8,105 nt of DNA from an uncultured Oscillospiraceae bacterium (GCA_934589155.1 CAKTNP010000045.1:1-8105), one strand, 5' to 3'; positions 1-6,587 are shown, counted from the first letter of the stretch. The notes: generated by a model from the letters alone, not told the origin. Numbers and translations: made by a program.

Positions 1-154
1 CGGTAGTCTCCGGCGGGAGCGTCGGGAGCGGGTCCGTGGGCACGGGAGCGGTGGTCCCAACGGTGGATTCCCGGGGGGCGCCGCTGTCGCCGCAGCCCGT
101 CAGCAGGGACAGAAGCAGGACGGCGGCCAGAAGCAGGGAAATACGTTTCATCAT
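1..154 (-). CDS. Small lipoprotein, N-terminal part only (runs off left edge)
   Basis: Only the first 51 codons are visible. The start is either of two adjacent ATG codons (154 or 151), preceded by AAAGGAGTGATC on the minus strand, which is a good ribosome binding site. The N-terminus is a lipoprotein signal peptide: MMKR, a Leu/Ala-rich core at residues 7-18, then the lipobox L-T-G-C with Cys21 as the expected lipidation site. What follows (residues 22-51) is Gly/Pro/Thr-rich, typical of the flexible linker that tethers an extracellular domain to the membrane. The functional domain lies outside the window, so no role can be given. The gene starts 22 bases after the amidase stop on the same strand with no terminator between, so the two are probably cotranscribed and both products are exported. 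The lipoprotein call is firm; the function is unknown. Confidence 0.8.
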   Translation of the reverse strand, partial: MMKRISLLLAAVLLLSLLTGCGDSGAPRESTVGTTAPVPTDPLPTLPPETT

Positions 155-176
155 GATCACTCCTTTAACAGCACGA

Positions 177-1853
177 TCAATAAGTGCGCAATGTGAAATC
201 CAGGGATATGGAATCGGATTCCGAACCGTAACTCTCCGGCATGTTCCGCACCGCTATCCGAATGTTGTAAAGTCCGGCCTGGGAGAAGGTGTAGCTGCGG
301 GAAACACTGCTGGTATTCGTGTACTGGGACCAACTGGTATTTCCGCTGGGATCGGTGATGCCGACGGCGATACGATAGCAGGTAAAGCCCACGCTGCCGG
401 TAATGTCGCAGGTCGTGCCCTTGGGGAAGCAGCCCCGATAGGGCGGGTTGATCCTGATCCGGGTCTTGTTATATCCGCAGGTATTGCATACCACACCGGT
501 CCAGTTTCCGCGGTTGGTATAGGTGTGGGTGTGATCGCCAATCACGTCCATGCTCAGAGGGACAATGACTTTCAGAGGGGTGTCAAGAAATTCGTCGCCA
601 AGTCGTTTGCTTTTCCGCATGGGAGAGTTGCCGTTGAAGTAAACGTCGGGGCGTTCTGTGCTGTCTGCGGTGACAACGAGAATGGCGTGATCGGGAGAAT
701 CGTCGCCGTCCATATACAAGGCAAGGACGGAACCGACGAGACTACTTGCGGAGATTGTAAAGTTGCTGCCGCCTGCAACATATTCTATAGAAGAGCGGAG
801 ACCGGTTTCTCCGGTCACGGAATTAGACGCATCTGCGTAATCTAAAAATGTATCAACAGCGGTCCAGCTGGAAGAGGAGCCGCCAGTGTCCCAATACCAT
901 TTGAGGCTGCCGCTATCGTCCATAGGGGCTATATTGCGTTTGATCTTTGTGGAAATATTGCTTCCGCCAAAACCGGCCCAAAGACATTGGGAAACATAAT
1001 TTTGGCAATTGACCCCGCAATCATTATTGATATCGTCGGTATAATATGTGAAATTTTGGTTGCAAAATTCAGGAAAATCATATACACCGATGTTATCCCT
1101 GGAGGTTGTATAGACCATGGAATAAGCAACTGCGGCAGCTTTATTATAGTAATACGCAGAAGAGGTTACGGTCTGAGTCTCTACGGGGTCCGAGACGGTG
1201 ACGACCGGCTGTCGGAAGGCCTCGTCCGCGGCCTGAATGGAGGCCTGCAGGTCAAAGGTTTCCGGCTCAACGCCGTAGGCTTCCAGAAATTCCACCGTCA
1301 TGTTTACGATGGTCCAGCCGGCATTGGTTTTCAGGAATTCAACGACATAATGGTCACCGGCGGCGGACGGTTCGTCCAGTTCCGGATATTGGTACTCGGC
1401 CAGGGCGTACAGATGAACATATCCGTAAGTACCGTCAATTTTGCGTTCAACGGTGGTCGTACTCAGGGAAAAATTCTCTACTTTGCTGCCCTGGGCGGTT
1501 TGCAGATAGCCGTAATACTGTGCGGTTTCGTCCAGGAAGGTGATGTTGTCACAGAGCTTAGAGAGGGTGGTGAGCTCCCGGCCCACAAGGACCTGCTGTT
1601 CCATGGGCAGGGACAGGGAGGATTCCACGGCGGCGTCCGCGGCCAGCTCGGCAACGGTGGCCTTGGACAGGTCGTTGCCGCCGTCCAGGTAGATGTTTTC
1701 AATGTAGGCGGTGACGTAATCTGTGGCAAGTTTTTCCAGTTCATCCAGTTCTTCGGTGGGGGCGGCCTCCAGGGCGGAGGCTCCCATTGCGGTCAGCGAC
1801 AGGGCGAGGCACAGGACCAAAAGCAGGGAAACGAGTCGTTTGCATCGTTGCAT
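177..1853 (-). CDS. Secreted Amidase_6-type cysteine hydrolase with C-terminal beta-rich domain
   Basis: The 558-residue product starts at ATG 1853, seven bases after AGAAAGGAG. Residues 1-28 are a signal peptide (MQRCKR, a Leu-rich core, a cleavage region around GASALEA). Residues 30-215 form an N-terminal domain of unknown fold. Residues 234-430 resemble the putative amidase family Amidase_6: Y234-Y235-Y236-N-K-A-A-A-V-A-Y opens the domain, and the C-x-N-[FY]-V-S-Q signature is at C283-Q-N-Y-V-S-Q289. A His lies in S-P-D-H389-A-I-L-V-V, and N407-G-N409 sits in the usual place of the third polar residue. Family members are thought to be papain-like peptidases or amidases acting outside the cell; the substrate here is unknown. 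Residues 441-460 (HTHTY, then C456-x-x-C459-G-Y) look like a small metal-binding knuckle, and residues 465-558 look like an Ig-like beta sandwich, perhaps for surface or ligand binding (inference). GC content drops in the catalytic core compared with the N-terminal part and with neighbouring genes. Confidence 0.85.
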   Translation of the reverse strand: MQRCKRLVSLLLVLCLALSLTAMGASALEAAPTEELDELEKLATDYVTAYIENIYLDGGNDLSKATVAELAADAAVESSLSLPMEQQVLVGRELTTLSKLCDNITFLDETAQYYGYLQTAQGSKVENFSLSTTTVERKIDGTYGYVHLYALAEYQYPELDEPSAAGDHYVVEFLKTNAGWTIVNMTVEFLEAYGVEPETFDLQASIQAADEAFRQPVVTVSDPVETQTVTSSAYYYNKAAAVAYSMVYTTSRDNIGVYDFPEFCNQNFTYYTDDINNDCGVNCQNYVSQCLWAGFGGSNISTKIKRNIAPMDDSGSLKWYWDTGGSSSSWTAVDTFLDYADASNSVTGETGLRSSIEYVAGGSNFTISASSLVGSVLALYMDGDDSPDHAILVVTADSTERPDVYFNGNSPMRKSKRLGDEFLDTPLKVIVPLSMDVIGDHTHTYTNRGNWTGVVCNTCGYNKTRIRINPPYRGCFPKGTTCDITGSVGFTCYRIAVGITDPSGNTSWSQYTNTSSVSRSYTFSQAGLYNIRIAVRNMPESYGSESDSISLDFTLRTY

Positions 1854-1945
1854 GGCTATTCTCCTTTCTGTCTTTCGGGGCCAATTCCTACCGAGGATTC
1901 CGGCGGGCCTCCATCCGGGTCCGGCCCGGAACTCCTCCTAATCAC

Positions 1946-1974
1946 ACTTTATCCGGATACCACTAAAAAGTCAA
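1946..1974 (-). promoter_or_regulatory. SigA-type promoter for the amidase-lipoprotein unit
   Basis: On the minus strand the -35 box is TTGACT (1969-1974, 5 of 6 to consensus) and the -10 box is TAAAGT (1946-1951, 4 of 6), separated by 17 bases. Transcription would start near 1939, leaving a leader of about 85 bases before the amidase ATG at 1853. That leader is GC-rich and can fold: TCCGGG/CCCGGA pairs at 1914-1930. No known riboswitch was recognised in it. Confidence 0.6.
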
Positions 1975-1987
1975 TGGAATATCCGAG

Positions 1988-2007
1988 TTCTTAATAATTT
2001 TTAAGAA
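1988..2007. promoter_or_regulatory. A/T-rich dyad upstream of the amidase promoter (possible operator)
   Basis: A perfect 7-base inverted repeat, TTCTTAA and TTAAGAA with a 6-base spacer, lies 13 bases upstream of the amidase -35 box. The position fits an activator site or an upstream A/T-rich promoter element. The regulator cannot be named from sequence alone. Confidence 0.35.
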
Positions 2008-2084
2008 TTACCGGAGAAAACTCAACAAAAAAGTTCAAAACCCAACAACAACCTGGAAAGAAACCACAACAATCCACAGGGCCG

Positions 2085-2118
2085 AAAACAAAACGACCGG
2101 AGGTCCGCGGACCTCCGG
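2085..2118 (-). terminator. Rho-independent terminator of the mnmE-cysteine desulfurase operon
   Basis: Positions 2097-2118 form a perfect 22-base palindrome, folding as CCGGAGGTC, a CGCG loop and GACCTCCGG. On the minus strand it is followed directly by TCGTTTTGTTTT (2096-2085), a U-rich release tract. It starts 8 bases past the cysteine desulfurase stop codon. This is the clearest terminator in the window and separates the operon from the amidase unit downstream. Confidence 0.92.
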
Positions 2119-2125
2119 CTGAAGC

Positions 2126-3250
2126 TCACTTTTTCATGCGGGCGATGACGGCCTTTACCCCCTCCGCCAGGGCCAGAATGTCGGCCTCGGCGGTGTCCCG
2201 GCACAGGGACACCCGGAAGGAACTGTCGATGACCTCCTCCGGCAGGCCCATGGCCACGAGGACGTGGCTCCGGTGGCCCTTGGCACAGGCAGACCCGGCG
2301 GACACGCAGATCCCCTCGTCCTGCAATAGGTTCAGGGTGTGCTGGGAGGGGACCCCGGGAATGGACAGGGAGAGAATGTGGGGAGCCTCGTGGGCGCCGT
2401 TGATCCGGACCCCCTCTATGGCACCGAGACATTCCATGGCCAGCTCCAACAGCTGCCGCTCCCGGGCGGTGTCCTCCTTGAAGGTGGCCCCTACGGCCTG
2501 ACAGGCGGCGCCGAAGCCGAAAATCGCCGGGGTTCCCTCGGTGCCGCTGCGGTACTGCCGCTCCTGGCCGCCGCCCAGCAGCAGGGGGGGCAGAGGCAGC
2601 CGGGGGCGGATGTACAGGGCGCCTACGCCCTTGGGTCCGTGGACCTTATGGGAGGACACGGAAATGAGATCCGCCCCAAGGGTCTTGGCCTGGAAGGGGA
2701 CCTTCAAAAAACCCTGAACGGCGTCGGTGTGGAAAATGGCGTCAGGGCAGACTCGGTGGGTCAGCTTGGCCATTTGGGCGATGGGCATGACGGCGCCGGA
2801 TTCGTTGTTCACCATCATAACGGACACGAACACCGTGTCGGGCCGCAGGGCCTGCCGCAGGTCCTCCGTCGTGACCCGGCCCAGGGGATCGGGCTGGAGA
2901 TAGGTGACATCATACCCCTGACTTTCCAGCTTTTTCATGGGCCGGAGGATGGCGTCATGCTCCACGGCGGTGGTGATAATATGTTTTCCTCGTTTGCCCA
3001 TGCGCTCTAAGGAGGAGAACACGGCCCAGTTGTCGGCCTCCGTGCCGCCGGAGGTGAAAAACACCCGGTCGGGCTCTGCCCCCAGGGCCCGGGCCACCTG
3101 TTCCCGGGCGGTCTTGAGCTTGTGGGCCGCCTCCATGCCAAAGGCGTAGAGGGTGCTGGGGTTGGCCCAGGTGTTCTCCAGGGCGTCCTTCATAGCCGCC
3201 ACGGCCTCGGCACAGGGCTTCGTGGTGGCGGAATTGTCCAGATAGATCAT
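2126..3250 (-). CDS. Cysteine desulfurase (NifS/IscS family, class V aminotransferase fold)
   Basis: This PLP enzyme moves sulfur from L-cysteine onto its own cysteine as a persulfide, for iron-sulfur clusters, thiolated tRNA or cofactors. The 374-residue length is normal for the family. Seen motifs: Y-L-D-N-S-A-T-T at 3-10, the T-S-G-G-T-E turn at 66-71, His98 in A-V-E-H-D that stacks on PLP, Asp176 in H-T-D-A-V-Q, the PLP-binding Lys202 in S-S-H-K, R-S-G-T-E at 234-238, and the sulfur-accepting Cys322 in G-S-A-C-A-K-G-H-R-S-H-V-L. The start at 3250 follows AGGAGG (3256-3261), which overlaps the mnmE stop codon (3260-3262), so translation is probably coupled. The partner acceptor (MnmA, ThiI or IscU/SufU) is not in the window. 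The link to mnmE suggests tRNA thiolation, but the A-C-A-K-G-x-R-S-H-V-L active-site style is one I associate with desulfurases next to thiI, so thiI remains a candidate partner. Confidence 0.95.
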   Translation of the reverse strand: MIYLDNSATTKPCAEAVAAMKDALENTWANPSTLYAFGMEAAHKLKTAREQVARALGAEPDRVFFTSGGTEADNWAVFSSLERMGKRGKHIITTAVEHDAILRPMKKLESQGYDVTYLQPDPLGRVTTEDLRQALRPDTVFVSVMMVNNESGAVMPIAQMAKLTHRVCPDAIFHTDAVQGFLKVPFQAKTLGADLISVSSHKVHGPKGVGALYIRPRLPLPPLLLGGGQERQYRSGTEGTPAIFGFGAACQAVGATFKEDTARERQLLELAMECLGAIEGVRINGAHEAPHILSLSIPGVPSQHTLNLLQDEGICVSAGSACAKGHRSHVLVAMGLPEEVIDSSFRVSLCRDTAEADILALAEGVKAVIARMKK

Positions 3251-3259
3251 AATTGCCTC

Positions 3260-4621
3260 CTATTTTCCGACGCAGAAGCGCTCAAAGATCCGATTTGTAA
3301 TGTCCTCCCGGACGGTGCGGCCCGTGACCTCGCCGATGGCCCCCATGGCCTCTTCCACATCCGTCAGCAGGGCATCGGGGGTAAATCCGGCGGACAGGCC
3401 CTCTATGGTCCGGTCCAGGGCGGCGCAGGCTCGGCTTATGGCTTCGGCCTGCCGGGGGTTGGTGAGGACGGAGCCGTCACAGGGGGTATCGCTGCCGAAG
3501 AGGGCTTCCAGCCCGGCCTTCAGCTCCGGGATCCCGATTCCTGTCTTGGCGGACAGGGGATAGACCCGGTCGAAGGGCAGGTCCGCCGGAGTCACGACGG
3601 CGCCCAGGTCCGACTTATTGAGCACAGCTATGGCCCGGGGGGCGGCCTTGGCCGCCGCCATGGCCTCCCGGTCCTCGGCGGTCAGGGGCTGGGAGCCGTC
3701 GCAGACGAAGATGCTAAGTTCCGCCGCCTCCGCTGCCTGCCGGGAACGGGCCACGCCCAGGGCCTCGATGGGGTCCTCTGTTTTCCGGATCCCGGCGGTG
3801 TCCGTCAGCCGCAGCAACAGGCTCCCCACCCGGACCGTTTCCTCCACGGCGTCCCGGGTGGTGCCGGGAATGTCCGTGACGATGACCCGGTCGTAACCCG
3901 CCAGGGCATTGAGCAGACTGGATTTTCCTGCGTTGGGCCGGCCCAGAATGGCGGCCCGGACCCCTTGGCGCAGGACCTTACCTTGGTCAAAGGAGTTGTA
4001 AATGGTCCGGAGACGGTCTCGGGCGGCGGTGAGGACGTTCCGGTATTCTTCCAGCCGGAAGTCGTCGATGTCCTCGTCGGGATAGTCCAGCACTGCGTGG
4101 AAGTGGCTACACAGGTCCGTGAGACGATCATAAATGGGGTCCACCTGCTGCAATAGCCGCCCGGCCACCTGGCCCGCGGCGTTGGCGGCGGCCTCCGGGG
4201 TCTCGGCCTCGATGAGGTCGATGACCGCCTCGGCCTGGGTCAGGTCCATGCGGCCGTTGAGAAAAGCCCGTTTGGTGAATTCTCCCCGGCGGGCGGGCCG
4301 GGCACCGGCCTTATACAGGGCCTCCAGCCCTCCGGCCAGCACGGCGGGAGAGCCGTGGCATTGCAGCTCCACCGTGTCCTCTCCGGTGTAGCTGTTGGGC
4401 CCCCGGGTGCAGACTCCAAGGCACTGGTCCAGCACCCGGCCCCGGCTGTCCGTCAGGGTCCCCAGCACCAGCTTCCGGTCCGGGGCCTGGGACAGGGGGC
4501 GGCCGCTCAGGGGCCGGAACACCCGATCCGCAACGGCTCCGCAGCCGGGGCCCGACAGCCGCAGGATCCCAATGGCGCTGACCACATTGCCGGTGGCAAT
4601 GGCCGCGATCACGTCCGACAT
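3260..4621 (-). CDS. mnmE: tRNA uridine-5-carboxymethylaminomethyl modification GTPase MnmE
   Basis: MnmE works with MnmG in the cytoplasm to install the aminomethyl or carboxymethylaminomethyl group on C5 of the wobble uridine (U34) of certain tRNAs, using a folate one-carbon unit and GTP hydrolysis. The 453-residue product is full length. Residues 1-118 are the folate-binding N-terminal domain (start A-A-I-A-T-G, R-R-G-E-F-T-K-R-A-F-L-N-G at 111-123). The G domain is inserted in the helical domain: G1 is G227-R-P-N-A-G-K-S234, G2 is G253-T-T-R-D257, G3 is D274-T-A-G277, G4 is N335-K-S-D338 and G5 is S357-A-K359. The C-terminus ends in the conserved C450-x-G-K motif, whose Cys is known to matter for the modification reaction. 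The start at 4621 lies 7 bases after AAAGGAG. mnmG, the usual neighbour, is not in the window. The downstream gene is a cysteine desulfurase. Confidence 0.98.
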   Translation of the reverse strand: MSDVIAAIATGNVVSAIGILRLSGPGCGAVADRVFRPLSGRPLSQAPDRKLVLGTLTDSRGRVLDQCLGVCTRGPNSYTGEDTVELQCHGSPAVLAGGLEALYKAGARPARRGEFTKRAFLNGRMDLTQAEAVIDLIEAETPEAAANAAGQVAGRLLQQVDPIYDRLTDLCSHFHAVLDYPDEDIDDFRLEEYRNVLTAARDRLRTIYNSFDQGKVLRQGVRAAILGRPNAGKSSLLNALAGYDRVIVTDIPGTTRDAVEETVRVGSLLLRLTDTAGIRKTEDPIEALGVARSRQAAEAAELSIFVCDGSQPLTAEDREAMAAAKAAPRAIAVLNKSDLGAVVTPADLPFDRVYPLSAKTGIGIPELKAGLEALFGSDTPCDGSVLTNPRQAEAISRACAALDRTIEGLSAGFTPDALLTDVEEAMGAIGEVTGRTVREDITNRIFERFCVGK

Positions 4622-4663
4622 AAAAACGCTCCTTTGTTTGTAGCTACATTTTTATTTATATGT

Positions 4664-4692
4664 ATTATAGCGGCCATCTCGGCAAGAAACAA
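4664..4692 (-). promoter_or_regulatory. SigA promoter of the mnmE operon
   Basis: On the minus strand the -10 box is a perfect TATAAT (4664-4669), with TTGTTT (4687-4692) 17 bases upstream as the -35 box. The -35 matches only at TTG, but the spacing and -10 are ideal. The start site would be near 4657, giving a leader of about 36 bases that carries the AAAGGAG site for mnmE. Confidence 0.8.
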
Positions 4693-4718
4693 GTCCCGGC
4701 GGAATAATCTGCCGGGAC
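4693..4718. repeat. Perfect inverted repeat between the divergent mnmE and gerA promoters
   Basis: Arms GTCCCGGC (4693-4700) and GCCGGGAC (4711-4718) are exact complements around a 10-base loop. The repeat abuts the mnmE -35 box and overlaps the candidate sporulation promoter of gerA. Neither direction has a proper U-tract, and no gene ends here, so a terminator role is unlikely. An operator site or a cruciform-forming sequence is possible. Confidence 0.5.
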
Positions 4719-4731
4719 CCTGGCCACACTA
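4702..4731 (+). promoter_or_regulatory. Candidate SigG-type (forespore) promoter for the germination gene
   Basis: GAATA (4702-4706) fits the forespore sigma-G -35 pattern GHATR, and CACACTA (4725-4731) matches the -10 pattern CATWHTA at 6 of 7 positions, with the expected 18-base spacer. Germination receptors are typically sigma-G genes. A caveat is that the start site would fall near 4738, inside the ribosome binding site. The transcript would still keep AGGTGA, which can pair with 16S rRNA. No SigA-type alternative of similar quality was found on this strand. Confidence 0.4.
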
Positions 4732-4747
4732 GCCGGGAGGTGAGCAT

Positions 4748-6205
4748 ATGGAACAGCCAACGCCCCGGCCGGTGCCGGACTATCCGGGACCGGTGACGGA
4801 TGAGAATATCCGGGCCATTTTCGCGGGAGCGGGAGATTTTTACGCCCGGGAGCTCCGCTGCGGGAACGTGACCCTATATGTTTACATGATCGACGGTCTG
4901 GTTTCCGGCGGCGACGCGTCGGAATACATTCTGAAGCCCATTTCTCAGGACCTCAAGGGGGACAGCCCCCAGGCTCTGTATGAGGCGGCCCTGGCCGGGG
5001 AGATCTACAACTCCGTGGCAGACCCCTGTGAGGATCTGGACACCGTGGCCCGGAAATTGGTCAACGGCTTCGGCGTGGTGCTGTTTCCGGGGGCGGGGGC
5101 CCTGGCCTTTGAGATCAAAACCGGGGAAAAGCGCAGTCCCGGCCCGCCGGAGGTGGAGGCCACGGTCAAGGGCCCCAAGGACGCCTTTACGGAGACGGTG
5201 CGGACCAACACCAGCCTGCTGCGGCGACACCTGCGGACTCCGGACCTGCGGCTTCACGAGACGGTGGTAGGGCGGCGGAGCCTGACCAACGTGACCGTGG
5301 CCTATATCGAAGGGCTCACGGACCCGGAGCTGGTGGAGCGGATGAAGGCCCGGCTGGACGAAATCGACATTGACGGCTTCCTGTCCCCGGCGGCGGTGGA
5401 GGAGTATGTGACCGGCTCCCGGAAAACCGCCTTTCCCCTTATGCAGTACACCGAGCGGACGGATAAATTCGCCCAGGGCCTCTTGGCGGGGCGGGTGGGG
5501 CTGCTGGTGGACGGCCTGCCCCTGGGCTATCTGGCACCGGCGGATCTGGGCTATCTTATGACCAGTCCCGAGGACCGGGGCACGGACTATCTGTCCGCCT
5601 CCTTTCTGCGGATTCTGCGTTATCTGACTCTGGGGCTGACTCTGATCCTGCCGGGGCTGTACGCCGCCATGGCGGCCTTTCACCAGGAAATGATCCCTCT
5701 GCCCCTGCTGCGGGCTATCATTGAGAGCAAGGAGAACGTGCCCTTTCCCACGGCGGTGGAGGTGCTGGGCCTGCTTCTTTCCTTTGAGCTTTTGCAGGAG
5801 GCGGGGATCCACCTGCCGCAACCCATTGGCCAGACCGTGTCCATCATCGGCGGCATCGTGGTGGGCACGGCGGCGGTGGAGGCCAAGCTGGTGTCTCCGG
5901 CGGCCCTCATTGTTGTTGCGGCGGCGGGGATCTGCGGCTTCGCCCTGCCCAGCCGGGATTTTTCCGAGGCGGTGCGGCTGTGGCGGCTGGCTTTGGCTCT
6001 CATGGGGAGCCTGTGGGGGCTGTTCGGGGTGACCTTCGGATTTTTGGCTTTGCTGGTCCATCTGGCGGAACTCCGGTGTTTGGGGGTGTCCTATCTGGCG
6101 CCTCTGGCGGAGCTGCGGCGTCGGAATCTCCTGCGGGGACGGCTGGTGACGAGTAAGGAGCGGGATCCCCGGCTTCATCCCTGGGACAGCCGAAACCAGC
6201 GGTGA
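4748..6205 (+). CDS. gerA: GerA-family spore germination protein (germinant receptor A subunit)
   Basis: GerA-family proteins sit in the inner spore membrane and, with B and C subunits, sense nutrients and trigger ion and dipicolinate release. The 485-residue product has the usual length (about 480-500). Residues 1-270 form the soluble N-terminal region, with the family hallmark K141-G-P-K-D-A-F-T-E-T-V-R-T-N followed by R-R-H-L-R-T-P-D-L and G-R-R-S-L-T-N-V-x-V-A-Y-I. Residues 285-440 hold the membrane part: hydrophobic segments near 290-310, 335-352, 362-378, 383-400 and 411-439, including E326-S-K-E-N-V-P-F-P and the G-Q-T-V-S-I-I-G-G-I-V-V-G motif at 361-373. The C-terminus is short, basic and polar. 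The start follows GGGAGGTGA with ideal spacing. SpoVAF belongs to the same family, but the GerC-like and GerB-like genes downstream favour a germinant receptor. Confidence 0.93.
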   Translation: MEQPTPRPVPDYPGPVTDENIRAIFAGAGDFYARELRCGNVTLYVYMIDGLVSGGDASEYILKPISQDLKGDSPQALYEAALAGEIYNSVADPCEDLDTVARKLVNGFGVVLFPGAGALAFEIKTGEKRSPGPPEVEATVKGPKDAFTETVRTNTSLLRRHLRTPDLRLHETVVGRRSLTNVTVAYIEGLTDPELVERMKARLDEIDIDGFLSPAAVEEYVTGSRKTAFPLMQYTERTDKFAQGLLAGRVGLLVDGLPLGYLAPADLGYLMTSPEDRGTDYLSASFLRILRYLTLGLTLILPGLYAAMAAFHQEMIPLPLLRAIIESKENVPFPTAVEVLGLLLSFELLQEAGIHLPQPIGQTVSIIGGIVVGTAAVEAKLVSPAALIVVAAAGICGFALPSRDFSEAVRLWRLALALMGSLWGLFGVTFGFLALLVHLAELRCLGVSYLAPLAELRRRNLLRGRLVTSKERDPRLHPWDSRNQR

Positions 6206-6227
6206 AGGGTAGGCAACCCGCCGTAGT

Positions 6228-6247
6228 GGCCGATGCCCACATCGTCC
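6228..6247. repeat. Degenerate GC-rich hairpin
   Basis: GGCCGATG and CATCGTCC pair around a CCA-type loop with one mismatch (C6230 against T6245). The core is CGATG-CCCA-CATCG. It looks like a slightly decayed copy of a hairpin that would once have been perfect, which fits an old dispersed repeat. Confidence 0.45.
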
Positions 6248-6291
6248 TTCTGCGCATTTTAGGTTTTGCAAGGGGAACAAGCCTCCGGCGG

Positions 6292-6319
6292 CCCCATTTC
6301 TGATCACGCAGAAATGGGG
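6292..6319. repeat. Perfect 11-bp hairpin
   Basis: CCCCATTTCTG (6292-6302) and CAGAAATGGGG (6309-6319) pair exactly around a 6-base loop. It lies about 90 bases past the gerA stop and could protect or process the 3' end of the gerA message. The following bases are G/A-rich, with no U-tract. Confidence 0.7.
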
Positions 6320-6329
6320 GAAAGACGTG

Positions 6330-6370
6330 GTCAAGGGAGGGGCTTTTTACAAAGACGCCCCTCCCTTGAC
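6330..6370. repeat. Perfect 14-bp inverted repeat
   Basis: GTCAAGGGAGGGGC (6330-6343) and GCCCCTCCCTTGAC (6357-6370) are exact complements around a 13-base loop. This is the strongest hairpin in the plus-strand half of the window. It begins 10 bases after the preceding hairpin and lacks a U-tract on either strand. Confidence 0.75.
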
Positions 6371-6414
6371 AATCCCTCCCTCCGAAACTAAGAACATTTC
6401 CGGGCTCAACTCTT

Positions 6415-6440
6415 GGGCGATTTCGTAAACAGAATCGCCC
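6415..6440. repeat. Perfect 8-bp hairpin
   Basis: GGGCGATT (6415-6422) and AATCGCCC (6433-6440) pair around a 10-base loop. It is the third exact hairpin within 150 bases. Confidence 0.6.
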
Positions 6441-6587
6441 CTCCGCCTAAAATTTTAGAAACAGCAAATGGAGCTTATATAAATATTCGGTATTCCGCTG
6501 TTCTATCGAAATGGACAATTATCTTTTGACTGCACACCCGGGACATCCGCACCATTCCACTCTACATTCTTATTAGAAGGTGATCCT

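Larger units (their letters stand above)
6206..6587. other. 382-base hairpin-rich gap between gerA and the gerC-like gene
   Basis: No convincing gene lies here on either strand. The gap holds a degenerate hairpin (6228-6247), three perfect inverted repeats (6292-6319, 6330-6370, 6415-6440) and a 12-base palindrome CTAAAATTTTAG (6447-6458). None has a downstream U-tract, so these are not classical terminators. After about 6447 the DNA becomes A/T-rich; TATAAA at 6478-6483 with TTAGAA 17 bases upstream is at best a weak promoter. The ribosome binding site of the next gene (GAAGGTGA) starts at 6576. The hairpin portion resembles intergenic repeats that I associate with Oscillospiraceae genomes, which is an impression from memory. 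Confidence 0.6.

Noticed and set aside
36..845. Open frame of 269 codons on the plus strand at the left end
   Set aside because: Antisense to the lipoprotein signal peptide and the amidase C-terminus, with no recognisable motif.
987..1994. Open frame of 335 codons on the plus strand across the amidase
   Set aside because: Gly-rich product with no domain, no plausible ribosome binding site, and it crosses the amidase start, leader and promoter.
1988..2007. Rex or CodY site
   Set aside because: Rex sites read TTGTTAA-N4-TTAACAA, differing here in both arms and in spacing. The best CodY alignment has about five mismatches in 15.
3122..4156. Open frame of 344 codons on the plus strand across mnmE
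   Set aside because: Gly-rich low-complexity product, antisense to the well-conserved MnmE and desulfurase sequences.
5390..5890. Repeated CGGCGGTGGAGG words in gerA
   Set aside because: They encode Ala-Val-Glu runs from preferred codons at unrelated positions and are explained by codon bias.
4874..6334. Open frame of 486 codons on the minus strand, opposite gerA
   Set aside because: Its product is Gln/His/Pro/Arg-rich with no recognisable domain, as expected for the complement of a GC-rich gene. GerA on the other strand carries clear family motifs.
6292..6370. Intrinsic terminators after gerA
   Set aside because: The stems are strong but neither strand has a U-tract after them, so they are listed as repeats or RNA structure.
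6532..6559. Sigma-G promoter for the gerC-like gene (GCACA and CATTCCA)
   Set aside because: The spacer is 16 bases rather than 18 and both boxes carry a mismatch, so it is not better than chance.
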